Shown: positions 53,797 through 62,844 of the stretch, piece after piece | Layout of the letters: the number at the start of each line of letters is the position of its first letter | Position numbering within the stretch: position 1 is the stretch's first letter | Assembly: GCF_024699925.1 (NCBI RefSeq) | Contig: NZ_JAJOMX010000001.1 | Span: 3,324,001-3,388,000, forward strand | Source: Mesorhizobium sp. J428 | Lineage (GTDB): Bacteria; Pseudomonadota; Alphaproteobacteria; Rhizobiales; Rhizobiaceae | Direction: 5' to 3' | DNA length: 64,000 bases | Translations under genes and position numbers: made by a program | Notes under the pieces: model-generated | What the model saw: only the letters and a program-made list of their open reading frames with translations | The model's database searches: none | What the model was told of the DNA's origin: nothing

Positions 53797-56016
53797 ATGA
53801 GCACCTACACCAACTTCAAGGTCGAAACCGACGCCGACGGGATTGCGCTCGTCACCTGGGACATGCCCGGACGCTCGATGAACGTCTTCACCGAAGAGGT
53901 GATGCGCGAGCTCGACAGGATCGTCGACGAGGTCAAGGCCGACGCCGCGATCAAGGGCGCCGTCATCACGTCCGGCAAGGACAGCTTCTCGGGCGGCGCG
54001 GACCTGACCATGCTCCAGCGCATGCTCGGCGTCTTTGCCAAGGAGAAGCTGAAGGATGCCGACAAGGCGACCAAGGCCCTGTTCGACAACGCCGGCTACA
54101 TGAGCCAGCTGTTCCGCAAGCTCGAGACCAGCGGCAAACCGTGGGTCTCGGCGATCAACGGTACCTGCATGGGCGGCGCGTTCGAGCTGTCGCTGTCCTG
54201 CCACGCCCGCGTCGCGGCGGATTCGGACAAGGTCAAGATGGCCCTGCCGGAGATCAAGGTCGGCCTGTTCCCCGGCGCCGGCGGCACCCAGCGCGTGCCG
54301 CGGCTTGCGGACACGCAGGCGGCTCTCCAGATGCTGACCTCGGGCCAGAACCTGTCGCCCGCCAAGGCGAAGGCGATGAACCTGATCACGGCGGTGGCAC
54401 CGGCCGACAAGCTGATCGAGACAGCCAAGGATCTGATCAAGGGCGGCCTGAAGCCGGTGCAGCCGTGGGACGAGAAGGGCTTCAAGCTGCCCGGCGGCCC
54501 GGTCTATTCGGCTGCCGGCGCCAATCTCTGGCCCCCGGCGATCGCCATCCTGCGCCGTGAGACCTACGGCAACTATCCGGCGGCGTCGGCAATCCTGAAA
54601 TGCGTCTATGAGGGCCTGCTCGTGCCGTTCGATACCGCGCTCAGGATCGAGCAGCGCTACTTTACCGAGATCATGCAGACGACCGAGGCGGCGATGATGA
54701 TCCGCTCGCTGTTCGTGTCGCTGCAGGAGCTCAACAAGGGCGCGCGCCGTCCGGAAGGCGTGCCGGAGACGAAGTTCAAGAAGATCGGCGTCCTCGGCGC
54801 CGGCTTCATGGGCGCCGGCATCGCCTATGTCACCGCGCAGGCGGGCATCCCGGTCGTTCTGATCGACCGCGACATCCCGGCCGCCGAGAAGGGCAAGGCG
54901 CATTCCGCCGGCCTGATGGACGGGCTGATCAAGAAGGGCCGCGCGACGGCCGAGCAGAAGGAGAAGCTGCTCGCGCTCATCACCGCGACCGACGACTACG
55001 CGCTGCTCGACGGCTGCGACATGGTGGTCGAGGCCGTGTTCGAGGATTCCGAGATCAAGAAGGGCGTGACCGAGAAGGCTGAGGCGGTGCTCAAGCCGGC
55101 GGCCATCTTCGCCTCCAACACCTCGACCATTCCAATCACCTCGCTCGCGACGAACTCGAAACGGCCGAAGAACTTCGTTGGCATCCACTTCTTCTCGCCG
55201 GTCGACAAGATGATGCTGGTCGAGATCATTCTCGGCAAGAAGACGGGCGACAAGGCCGTCGCGATGGCGATCGACTATGTCCGCGCCATCAAGAAGACGC
55301 CGATCGTCGTCAACGACACGCGCGGCTTCTACGTCAACCGCTGCGTGCTGCGCTACATGTCGGAGAGCTACCAGATGCTCATCGAGGGCGTGCCGCCGGC
55401 GATGATCGAGAACGCGGCGAAGATGGCCGGCATGCCGGTCGGTCCGCTGGCGCTGACCGACGAGACGGCGGTCGACCTCGCGCAGAAGATCATGAAGCAG
55501 ACCATCCGCGACCTCGGCGAGAAGGCCGTCGACCGGGAGCAGTTCGCGCTGATCAACACGATGGTCGACACGCACGGCCGCTTCGGCCGCAAGAACGGCA
55601 AGGGCTTCTACGACTATCCGGCAAAGCCCGCGAAAAAGAAGCTCTGGCCCGGCCTCAAGGACCTCTACAAGCAGCAGGATCCGGACAAGATCGACGTCGA
55701 GGTGCTGAAGCAGCGCTTCCTTGTGACGATCGCGCTGGAGGCTGCCCGCGTGATGGAGGAAGGCATCGTGGTCGACCCGCGCGAGGCGGATGTCGGCTCG
55801 ATCCTCGCCTTCGGCTTCGCGCCTTACACCGGCGGCGCGCTGTCCTACATCGACGGCATGGGCGCCAAGGCCTTCGTCAAGCTCGCCAAGGACCTGCAGA
55901 AGCAGTACGGCAAGCAGTTCAAGGCGCCGAAGCTTCTCGTCGACATGGCCGACAAGGGCGAGACCTTCTACCAGCGCTTCAACCCCTACAAGGACGAAGC
56001 GAAGAAGGCGGCCTGA
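53797..56016 (+). CDS. fadB: multifunctional enoyl-CoA hydratase / 3-hydroxyacyl-CoA dehydrogenase
   Basis: A 739-aa FadB/FadJ-type protein. The N-terminal crotonase domain holds the oxyanion motif SGGADLTML and catalytic Glu residues in [15 protein letters not shown] and [18 protein letters not shown]. From about residue 325 the dehydrogenase domain follows: NAD loop [28 protein letters not shown], the catalytic His in [17 protein letters not shown], and the C-terminal FVNRCVL-type region. It performs hydration and the second oxidation of beta-oxidation. ATG 53797 follows AGGAGGGAG. Palindromic repeats flank it on both sides. Confidence 0.94.
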   Translation: MSTYTNFKVETDADGIALVTWDMPGRSMNVFTEEVMRELDRIVDEVKADAAIKGAVITSGKDSFSGGADLTMLQRMLGVFAKEKLKDADKATKALFDNAGYMSQLFRKLETSGKPWVSAINGTCMGGAFELSLSCHARVAADSDKVKMALPEIKVGLFPGAGGTQRVPRLADTQAALQMLTSGQNLSPAKAKAMNLITAVAPADKLIETAKDLIKGGLKPVQPWDEKGFKLPGGPVYSAAGANLWPPAIAILRRETYGNYPAASAILKCVYEGLLVPFDTALRIEQRYFTEIMQTTEAAMMIRSLFVSLQELNKGARRPEGVPETKFKKIGVLGAGFMGAGIAYVTAQAGIPVVLIDRDIPAAEKGKAHSAGLMDGLIKKGRATAEQKEKLLALITATDDYALLDGCDMVVEAVFEDSEIKKGVTEKAEAVLKPAAIFASNTSTIPITSLATNSKRPKNFVGIHFFSPVDKMMLVEIILGKKTGDKAVAMAIDYVRAIKKTPIVVNDTRGFYVNRCVLRYMSESYQMLIEGVPPAMIENAAKMAGMPVGPLALTDETAVDLAQKIMKQTIRDLGEKAVDREQFALINTMVDTHGRFGRKNGKGFYDYPAKPAKKKLWPGLKDLYKQQDPDKIDVEVLKQRFLVTIALEAARVMEEGIVVDPREADVGSILAFGFAPYTGGALSYIDGMGAKAFVKLAKDLQKQYGKQFKAPKLLVDMADKGETFYQRFNPYKDEAKKAA

Positions 56017-56020
56017 CTTT

Positions 56021-56143
56021 CCTCTCCCCGTTCACGGGGAGAGATGCCGGCGGGCAGGTGGGGCGGTGCACGCTTCCCCGATTGCCGGCGCAACCCCTCA
56101 TCCGGTCCTTCGGACCACCTTCTCCCCGTCGAACGGGGAGAAG
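56021..56143 (-). repeat. RIME-like intergenic palindromic element, copy 2 (inverted)
   Basis: Same structure as 53609-53732 but in the opposite orientation: a short hairpin at 56021-56042, core ending CCCCTCATCCGGTCCTTCGG, and a terminal hairpin CTTCTCCCCGT with its complement (56119-56143). Confidence 0.8.
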
Positions 56144-56161
56144 GAGACGCGGAGTCGTTGC

Positions 56162-56701
56162 ATGTGCGTGTGGGGCCGCCTGGCGCGGACGATGCTCACC
56201 GCCAGGTCGCGCGGGCCCTACCGGATGGGCGGCGAAAGCCGCCTTTCGTTCCGCTGCCTGCCGACCGACATCGACACGAACCTTCATCTGAACAATGCGC
56301 GCTACATGATGCTGGCCGACATCGGCCGCATCGACATCTTCCTGCGCGCCGGCCTGTTCACGCTCGCGCGCGAGCGCCGCTGGGCGCCGATGATGGGCGG
56401 CCTGCAGGCGGTCTACGTTCGCGAGATCAGGCTCTGGAAGTGGTTCGAGGTGGTCTCAACGGTGGAGACCTGGGAAGATACGCAGATGATCGGCCGCCAT
56501 CGTTTCGTGCTGGACGACGGCCGCACCGCCGCGCTCGTGATGACGACGGCGGGCGTGTATGATTCTACCGGGAAGCGCTTCGTCCCGATCGATGAGATCA
56601 TTTCCATTCTCGGTCACGAATACACGCCACGCCGCCCGACCGAGGAGGAGCGCATCTTCATGGCCTCGCATGCGGGACTGCGCGCATTGGCGAAGGGTTG
56701 A
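56162..56701 (+). CDS. acyl-CoA thioesterase, 4HBT hotdog fold
   Basis: 179 aa with the 4-hydroxybenzoyl-CoA thioesterase pattern: CLPTDIDTNLHLNNARYMMLADIGRID with the catalytic Asp region, then VYVREIRLWKWFEVVSTVETW. It hydrolyses acyl-CoA to free acid and CoA. ATG 56162 (MCVWGRLART) is used; MGGESRLSF further in is an alternative start. It is placed after the beta-oxidation genes and follows the second palindromic repeat. Confidence 0.82.
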   Translation: MCVWGRLARTMLTARSRGPYRMGGESRLSFRCLPTDIDTNLHLNNARYMMLADIGRIDIFLRAGLFTLARERRWAPMMGGLQAVYVREIRLWKWFEVVSTVETWEDTQMIGRHRFVLDDGRTAALVMTTAGVYDSTGKRFVPIDEIISILGHEYTPRRPTEEERIFMASHAGLRALAKG

Positions 56702-56763
56702 TAGCGGGGCATACGTCCATCTAGTGTGCTGCGCCGCTCGAAACCGACGAGGATAAGCCGCAC

Positions 56764-57381
56764 ATGCCCACCATCGACTACTACATGACCTGCGTTTCGC
56801 CCTGGACCTATCTCGGCCATCGCCCCATCCAGCAGGTGGCGGAGCGCCACGGCGCGACACTGGTCGTGAAGCCGGTCAACCTCGGCGAGATGTTCAAGGT
56901 GTCGGGCCAGGTCGCGCTCGGCGAGCGGCCCGCGGTGCGCCAGCGTTATCGTTTCATAGAACTCCAGCGTTTCGCCGAGATGCGCGGGCGCAAGCTCAAT
57001 CCGAAACCGAAATTCTTTCCCGTCAATCCGACACTGGCCGATCACGCGATCATCGCGATCCTTCAGTCCGGCGGCGATCCACTCGCCTACATGGACAGCG
57101 TTTTCAGCGCGGTCTGGGCGGATGAAAAGAACATTGCGGACGAAGCGACGCTGGCCGAACTGCTGAAGGCTGCGGGTTTCGACGCGGACGCGATCCTGGC
57201 GCGTGCGAATGAGCCGGAGACCGCTGCGATCCGGGCGCGAAACACACAGGACGCCGTCGACGTCGATGCGACTGGGGTTCCCTCCTACGTGCTCGCCGGC
57301 GAGCCGTTCTGGGGGCAGGACCGGATCGATCTGCTCGATCGCGCCCTCTCTTCCGGCCGGGTGCCCTTCAAGCCGCTGTGA
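56764..57381 (+). CDS. DsbA-fold 2-hydroxychromene-2-carboxylate isomerase family protein
   Basis: A 205-aa thioredoxin/kappa-GST fold with Ser12 in CVSPWTYLGHRP in place of a CxxC pair, which marks the HCCA isomerase/GST-kappa group. Also present: KPVNLGEMFKVSGQ and the cis-Pro motif ATGVPSYVLAGEPFWGQDRID. It probably uses glutathione for an isomerisation or transfer. The aromatic-ring role of the name-giving member is not supported by the neighbours. Confidence 0.83.
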   Translation: MPTIDYYMTCVSPWTYLGHRPIQQVAERHGATLVVKPVNLGEMFKVSGQVALGERPAVRQRYRFIELQRFAEMRGRKLNPKPKFFPVNPTLADHAIIAILQSGGDPLAYMDSVFSAVWADEKNIADEATLAELLKAAGFDADAILARANEPETAAIRARNTQDAVDVDATGVPSYVLAGEPFWGQDRIDLLDRALSSGRVPFKPL

Positions 57382-57426
57382 GTTAAGCGCCTCGCGACTG
57401 GACACTCCCGGAGCGGAGAGCTACAT

Positions 57427-57450
57427 ACAGGTAAAGGTATTTTTTCCTGT
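57427..57450. promoter_or_regulatory. candidate operator of the S24 repressor
   Basis: ACAGGTAAA (57427-57435) and TTTTCCTGT (57442-57450) are inverted at 8 of 9 positions around 6 bp. The site ends 15 bp before the repressor ATG, as expected for autoregulation. Confidence 0.5.
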
Positions 57451-57464
57451 TCGTGGACGAGCCT

Positions 57465-58109
57465 ATGCTCTCGCATGACCGTGTTTGGGCTGCCATCGAC
57501 GCGCTCGCGGAGCGCTATTCGCTCTCCGCATCTGGCCTCGCCAAGCGCGCCGGACTCGATTCGACGGCGTTCAACAAATCCAAGCGGCAGTCAGTCGACG
57601 GCCGCCCGCGCTGGCCGTCAACCGAATCGCTCGCCAAGGTGATGGAGGCGACCGGAGCCTCGCTCGAGGAGTTCATCAATCTCGTGAGAGGGCCGACGGC
57701 CTCCGACAGGCTGCCGGCGCAGCCTGCCTCGGTGCCGCTGATCGGCTTCGCTCAGGCGGGCGCGGGCGGATTCTTCGACGATGCAGGTTTTCCTGCCGGG
57801 CAGGGGTGGGATCTGGTCGAGATTCCCGCGGGCGCCCGCGACGGCGCCTATGCGCTCCAGGTGCAGGGCGATTCCATGCTGCCTTTGTATCGCCATGGAG
57901 ACCGGCTGATTGTCGATCCCAACGCAAGCATCCGCCGCGGCGACCGCGTGGTGGTGAAGACCCATGGCGGTGAGGTGATGGCCAAGGTGCTCGAACGGCG
58001 GACGAGCCGCGCGATCGAACTGATGTCGCTGAACCCCGAACATCCCGTCCGCACGGTGCCGACGACCGAAATCGCCTGGGTGGCGCGCATCGTCTGGGCC
58101 AGCCAGTAG
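57465..58109 (+). CDS. XRE-HTH / S24 peptidase-domain transcriptional regulator
   Basis: 214 aa. The N-terminal HTH (ALAERYSLSASGLAKRAGLDSTAFNKSKRQ) is followed by a linker and a LexA/CI-type S24 domain. The catalytic Ser is in VQGDSMLPLYRHGD, and the Lys is in RRGDRVVVKTHGGEVMAKVL. The alphaproteobacterial family of this layout is phage-repressor-like but is widely kept on the chromosome. ATG 57465 is used; a GTG at 57453 is possible. No phage genes are nearby. Confidence 0.85.
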   Translation: MLSHDRVWAAIDALAERYSLSASGLAKRAGLDSTAFNKSKRQSVDGRPRWPSTESLAKVMEATGASLEEFINLVRGPTASDRLPAQPASVPLIGFAQAGAGGFFDDAGFPAGQGWDLVEIPAGARDGAYALQVQGDSMLPLYRHGDRLIVDPNASIRRGDRVVVKTHGGEVMAKVLERRTSRAIELMSLNPEHPVRTVPTTEIAWVARIVWASQ

Positions 58110-58241
58110 GCCGGTGCGAAGCCTCCCCTCCTCATCTCGGCCGTCGGACTGGCCGGAGCCGTCGCAGCCCTTGCGGTCACGGCCTACAGCTTCGGCCGGC
58201 AGGAGCTGCGACCGGACCCGGCGAGCGAGATCCGCCAGTCG

Positions 58242-59111
58242 GTGCCGGGACGGCCGATGCCCGTGCCGGAGGTGCCGCCTGAACCAGCGAAGACCGATCG
58301 GGCGCCTGCTCCGCCTCCAGCGCCTTCGGTCACGGCCCAGGCAGAGCCTGTTCCGGCCTCGCCACCCCCTCCGCCTGCTGCTCCTTCGCCCCGTGCGGTC
58401 GGACCGTCGATCATCGCCGTTCCGCCGGTTGATCCGGGCACGCTCGAGCGCGTCGATCCGCGTCCGCCGCTGAGCGTGATCGCGCCGGCCGCGCCGCCGA
58501 AGAAGCCTCCGCCCAAGCCGCTCCTGTTCCAACCTGTCGCCGAGGCCGCGGGCGTGATCGCCGCGGGCGGGCGCACGATCATCATCTCGGATGTCGATGT
58601 CGTGGGAGATGGGGAGGCCTGCGCGCGTCCCGAAGGCGGCGAGTGGCCGTGCGGCCGCGCTGCGCGCACCGCGTTCCGCTCTTTCCTGCGCAGCCGTGCG
58701 GTAACCTGCGACTTTCCCGAAGGCGAGGTACCCGACCGACTGTCGACCACGTGCCGCGTCGGCCCGCGCGACATCGGCGAATGGCTGGTCGAGAACGGCT
58801 GGGCGCGGGCGAGCGGCGACAAATATGCGGGGAAGGCCATGGCCGCGCGGGACGCCGGTCGCGGCATCTACGGCAAGGGTCCGGCCGCCCTGCCTCCCGA
58901 GCTCTCGTCTCCGGTCGACCTGCCGGCGAGCGGGACTGCGCAGGAACCGGCGGAAGCCGGAGACATATCGATCCTGCCGCCCGAGACCGGCGCGTCGCAG
59001 TCGGACGGCACGTCCGAGGGGCAGCCCCCGGCAGCGCCGGAAGCTACCGGGCCGGGCGAAGCCTCGCCCGGTCTCAGCCCGCTGCCGCCGCCGTCTTCGC
59101 CGCTCCGCTGA
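58242..59111 (+). CDS. thermonuclease-fold (SNase-like) membrane-anchored protein, start unclear
   Basis: 289 aa from ATG 58242. The same frame is open back to the S24 gene stop and encodes a membrane helix just upstream (LLISAVGLAGAVAALAVTAYSFG), but no ATG, GTG or TTG precedes that helix, so either CTG initiation or a sequence error is likely. After a Pro-rich linker comes a small SNase-like fold ([64 protein letters not shown]). The usual catalytic Arg-Glu-Arg set is not evident, so nuclease activity is doubtful. ExoI-like proteins have this form. A Pro-rich tail overlaps lysS tail to tail by 38 bp. Confidence 0.65.
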   Translation: MPGRPMPVPEVPPEPAKTDRAPAPPPAPSVTAQAEPVPASPPPPPAAPSPRAVGPSIIAVPPVDPGTLERVDPRPPLSVIAPAAPPKKPPPKPLLFQPVAEAAGVIAAGGRTIIISDVDVVGDGEACARPEGGEWPCGRAARTAFRSFLRSRAVTCDFPEGEVPDRLSTTCRVGPRDIGEWLVENGWARASGDKYAGKAMAARDAGRGIYGKGPAALPPELSSPVDLPASGTAQEPAEAGDISILPPETGASQSDGTSEGQPPAAPEATGPGEASPGLSPLPPPSSPLR

Positions 59112-60751
59112 GCTCTCCCGCCAGCGCCCGATCGATGAGGGCCGCGGTTTCCTTCGCGCCGTAGAGGGCGGCGAAGGAGCCGAAGCGCGGTCCGCGTTCC
59201 TGGCCGATGACCACCTGGTAGATCATCTGGAAGAAGGCTCCGGAAACGCCCGGCCCGCCGGTCGGGCTCTTCTTCTCGTGATCCTGGTAGCGCTCGATCT
59301 CGCGCGCCACGTCGAGCGCGGCGTTCTGGATCACCTCGCCGTCGGTGCCCGAGGGCAGGGCGCGCAGCTTGCCGGCGAGCTCCGCCAGCGCGGCGCGCTC
59401 GACTTCGTCCGGCGCGCGGTAGACTTTCGACGGCTTCACGAAGTCGTCGTAGTAACGGATTGCGTAGCCCGCGAGCCTGTCGAGCTCAGGATGCGTCTGC
59501 GCGGTCACGCCGGGCGCGTAGCGCGAGATGAAGCCCCAGAGCACGTTGCGGTCATGCGCGTTGGAGGCGCTGACGAGGTTGAGCAGCAGCGCGAACGTCA
59601 CCGGCAGGTCGATCGGCGGCGGCTGGCCGTCATGCATGTGCCAGACCGGATTGCCGAGCCGCTCCTTCCAGTCCTGCCGCGGATAGGCGGAGAGGAACGC
59701 GTAATACTCGTCCACCGCCTTCGGGATGACGTCGAAATAGAGCTTCTTCGCCTGGCGGGGCCGCTGGAACATGTAGAGGCCGAGACTCTCGGTCGGCGCG
59801 TAGGTCAGCCACTCGTCGATGGTCAGACCGTTGCCCTTCGACTTGGAGATTTTCTGGCCGACCTCGTCCAGGAAGAGCTCGTAGACGAAATGCTCCGGCG
59901 CGCGCCCGCCCAGGATCACGCAGATGCGGTCGTAGATCGCGGCATTGGTCTGGTGGTCCTTGCCGAACATCTCGAAGTCGACGCCGAGCGCCGCCCAGCG
60001 CATGCCGAAATCCGGCTTCCACTGCAGCTTCACCGCGCCGCCCGTCACGGGCAGCGTCGTCTCGGTGCCGTCCTCGTCCTCGAAGGTGATCGTGCCGGCC
60101 TTGGCGTCGACGTGCTTCATTGGCACGTAGAGCACCCGGCCCGACTGCGGCGAGATCGGCAGGAAAGGGCTGTACGTCGCCTGCCGCTCGGGGCCGAGGG
60201 TGGGCAGCATGACGTTCATGATGTCGTCGTGACTTTTCGGCGGCCTTCAGCAGCACAGCATCGAACCGGCCGGACTTGTAGTAGTCGGTGGCGCTGGCGA
60301 ACTCGTAGTCGAAGCCGAACGTATCGAGGAAGCGCCGCAGCATCGCATTGTTGTGATGGCCGAAGCTCTCGTAGTCGCCCCCGAACGGGTTGGGCACGAC
60401 GGTGAGCGGCATATGCAGATAAGGTTCGAGGAAGGCGCGGTCCGGCACGTTGTCCGGGATCTTGCGCATGCCGTCCATGTCGTCGGAGAAGCACAGGAGC
60501 CGCGTCGGCACCTTGTCCTCGGTCAGCACGCGGAAGGCATGCCGCACCATCGACGTGCGCGCCACCTCGCCGAACGTGCCGATGTGCGGCAGGCCAGACG
60601 GCCCGTATCCGGTCTCGAACAGGATGGTCTCAGGCCAGTCGCGCCCCTTGTAGCGGGCGACGATCTTCCTCGCCTCCTCGAAGGGCCAGGCTTTGCTCTC
60701 ATGCGCCGCGGCAACGATCTCGGGCGTTATGATGGGAGCGGGGGCGGTCAT
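59074..60751 (-). CDS. lysS: class I lysyl-tRNA synthetase (one frameshift)
   Basis: About 559 aa. Charges tRNA-Lys. It is the archaeal-type class I enzyme kept by many alphaproteobacteria: HIGH-type motif [17 protein letters not shown] and KMSKS-type motif [17 protein letters not shown]. An extra base at 60231 breaks the frame after LLKAAEK; removing it gives [17 protein letters not shown], the expected continuation. Since the gene is usually essential, a sequencing error is the likeliest cause. ATG 60751 ([13 protein letters not shown]). Confidence 0.93.
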
Positions 60752-60826
60752 GACATCTACCTTGTTGGCCGGCTTCGGCGCGGCTTGCTAGGTGCATTTG
60801 TCTGACGGTGTCAAGGAAAAGCCGGA

Positions 60827-61273
60827 TCAATCGGTGCGCGACACGCGCTTCAACCGCGCCTCGGAATGCATCTTGAGCAGAAGATCGCGGATGTGAATGA
60901 AGAAGCGCGGCGGAAGGACCCCAAAATGAAACTGCCCCGGCTTGCTGCGCGACACCGGCCGTAGATCCGGTCCCGGCCAGATGAAGTCGTTGGCTTCGGT
61001 CACCACGACGTAAGATCGCTCACCGTCAAGACCGAGATGCGCCTTGACTTGTGGCGGCATTTCGACTGCTTCATCGCTTTGTTTTGGAATCGCATGGGTG
61101 ATGGGCAACACCGTCGCGATGAGCAGGCGCGGTTCCAAGTTGCGGATTGCAGCGATGACGCAAGGCCGGTCCTTGAGGCCCTCGTCTAGTCCGGCACGGT
61201 CTTCAGACCACCACAGATACGAATAATTGATGACTAGACCGGGAATGGGAACCGGTAAGGTCAAGGCTTCCAA
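60827..61273 (-). CDS. PemK/MazF-like toxin of a type II toxin-antitoxin pair
   Basis: 148 aa. The N-terminus PGLVINYSYLWWSEDR...KDRPCVIAAI matches the start of PemK-like growth inhibitors that act as endoribonucleases, and the fold would be an SH3-like barrel. The C-terminal third (GQFHFGVLPPRFFIHIRDLLL) is longer than classic MazF. It overlaps the antitoxin gene by 13 bp and follows it, as is usual for such pairs. The toxin label rests on the N-terminal pattern and the partner. Confidence 0.65.
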   Translation of the reverse strand: MEALTLPVPIPGLVINYSYLWWSEDRAGLDEGLKDRPCVIAAIRNLEPRLLIATVLPITHAIPKQSDEAVEMPPQVKAHLGLDGERSYVVVTEANDFIWPGPDLRPVSRSKPGQFHFGVLPPRFFIHIRDLLLKMHSEARLKRVSRTD

Positions 61274-61536
61274 TCGCCGAGCAGGGCGTCGAGGTGATCG
61301 AACTCCCCCGGAACCTTGCTGTTACGGATCGCTTCGAGTGTCGCTTCGTCGAAGTCGGCGACGGAACGAGCGATGCGCCCCTTCACGACGAGGTCGTACA
61401 TTTCTGCCGACATCAGCACGGATTCCGCATGGCCGTCGCGAGAGATAGCGATCGGCTCAGCCTTGGCCTCTTCCTGAAAACGCTCGAAATCCCGTTGAAA
61501 CTCGCTGGTCGAGACGATCCTGGTCATCAAAGCCAT
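61261..61536 (-). CDS. Phd/YefM-type antitoxin
   Basis: 91 aa. RIVSTSEFQRDFERFQEEA followed by PIAISRDGHAESVLMSAEMYDLV is the N-terminal DNA-binding and dimer fold of Phd/YefM antitoxins. The acidic C-terminal tail (ATLEAIRNSKVPGEFDHLDALLGDW) should wrap the toxin. It is first of the two genes and overlaps the toxin start. ATG 61536 or 61527. Confidence 0.72.
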   Translation of the reverse strand: MALMTRIVSTSEFQRDFERFQEEAKAEPIAISRDGHAESVLMSAEMYDLVVKGRIARSVADFDEATLEAIRNSKVPGEFDHLDALLGDWKP

Positions 61537-61614
61537 CTTTCCTGACGGCGGCTCGGCGCTTGTAACGGAGAAACACGCCGCCTACCTTCTCGTCCATAGC
61601 ATAGGAACCGCATC

Positions 61615-62028
61615 GTGCCAAAACCCTCCGCCCATGAAGCCCTGATCTATCTGATGGTGGTGACCTCCGCCTCGGATCGAGAGATGAACGATGCCGAGCT
61701 CGCCCATATCGGCGATTCCGTGCAGTCCTGGCCGATCTTCATGGACTACGATCCGAGCCGGCTGGTCGAGGCCGCGCGCGACTGCCAGAAGCTGCTGCAG
61801 GAAGAGGGCGGGCTCGACAAGGTGTTCGGCCTAGTGCTCGAGAGCGTCCCGCTTCACCTGCACGACACGGCCTATGCCGCTGCCGTCGAGGTTGCGGTCG
61901 TCGACCGCGAGATGCGGCTGGAGGAGCGGCGGGTGCTGGAGCGCCTGCGGTCCTGGCTGGCGATCGATGCCGACACGGCGCGCGCCATCGAGATTTCGGC
62001 CAAGGCGCGCCATCGCACGCTGACCTGA
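61615..62028 (+). CDS. TerB-like (tellurite resistance fold) protein
   Basis: 137 aa, all-helical TerB domain: ALIYLMVVTSASDREMNDAEL, then AAVEVAVVDREMRLEERRVLERL, with two DREM motifs that are the family's acidic metal-binding sites. There are no other ter genes nearby, so tellurite resistance should not be assumed. GTG 61615 starts it. Its TGA overlaps the ATG of the next gene (TGATG), so the two are coupled. Confidence 0.82.
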   Translation: MPKPSAHEALIYLMVVTSASDREMNDAELAHIGDSVQSWPIFMDYDPSRLVEAARDCQKLLQEEGGLDKVFGLVLESVPLHLHDTAYAAAVEVAVVDREMRLEERRVLERLRSWLAIDADTARAIEISAKARHRTLT

Positions 62029-62844
62029 TGGACGCGCTGCCTTCCGAAGGTGCGGTCCGCCTCGCGGCGTTTCTCGCGATCTTCGGCGGAATGGCCGTCT
62101 TCGAACTCATCTCGCCGCGGCTCGAACGTCCCGAGATGGTCGGCGCGCTGAAGACGAGACGCTGGTTTACGAACCTGTCGATGGTCGTGCTGTCGTCCAT
62201 TCTTCTGCGGCTGGTGTTTCCGGCGGCCTCTGTCGGTGCCGCGGTCTGGGCTGAGGCGAACGGCTGGGGCATCTTGCGCGCGATCGGCTTCGATCCGCTC
62301 ATCGCCGGTATCCTGGCTTTCATCATCCTCGACTTCGCCGTCTGGCTCGAACATCTGGCGAGCCATAAGATCCCGTTGCTGTGGCGGATCCACCGCATGC
62401 ACCACGCCGACAATGGCTTCGACGTCACGACCGGGCTGCGCTTCCATCCGCTGGAGATCCTGCTCTCCATGGTCTGGAAGGCCGCGGTCGTCGTCCTGCT
62501 TGGGCCTCCGGTCGTCGCGGTGCTGGTGTTCGAGATTGTGCTCAACGGGACGGCGATGTTCAACCATTCCAATGTCCGCCTGCCGCTGCCGTTCGACCGC
62601 GTGCTCAGGCGGGTCCTGGTGACGCCGGACATGCACCGGGTTCACCACTCGACCATCCGACGGGAAATGGATTCGAACTACGGCTTCAACCTTCCCTTCT
62701 GGGACAGGCTGTTCGGGTACCTACAACGATCAACCGGCCAAGGGGCACGACGCGATGGACATCGGGCTCGCCGAATGGCGGGACAACGAATCCGCGTCCC
62801 TCGTATGGTCGATGCGGCTGCCTTTCCGGCGCGGCGATCAGTAG
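62028..62844 (+). CDS. sterol desaturase / fatty acid hydroxylase family membrane protein (one frameshift)
   Basis: About 271 aa. Several membrane helices and the diiron histidine clusters: HLASH, HRMHHADN, MHRVHHS. The family oxidises lipid or carotenoid chains with O2. An extra T at 62718 breaks the frame; correcting it turns GYLQRSTGQGA into GTYNDQPAKGHDAMDIGL and gives a natural end at 62844 (LPFRRGDQ). The uncorrected frame runs on to 63734 antisense to the next gene and is meaningless there. It overlaps the convergent binding-protein gene by 7 bp. Confidence 0.85.

Noticed and set aside
53419..55575. 718-aa open frame on the minus strand
   Set aside because: It is antisense to fadB, has shadow-type composition and runs across the palindromic repeat and two genes.
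57465..59111. Prophage suggested by the S24 repressor
   Set aside because: Neighbours are lysS and metabolic genes, with no integrase, attachment site or structural genes.
58825..60405. 526-aa open frame on the plus strand
   Set aside because: It is antisense to lysS and shows the same His/Arg/Asp-rich shadow composition.
61615..62028. Tellurite resistance operon
   Set aside because: Only a TerB-like domain is present; no terC, terD or terZ gene accompanies it.
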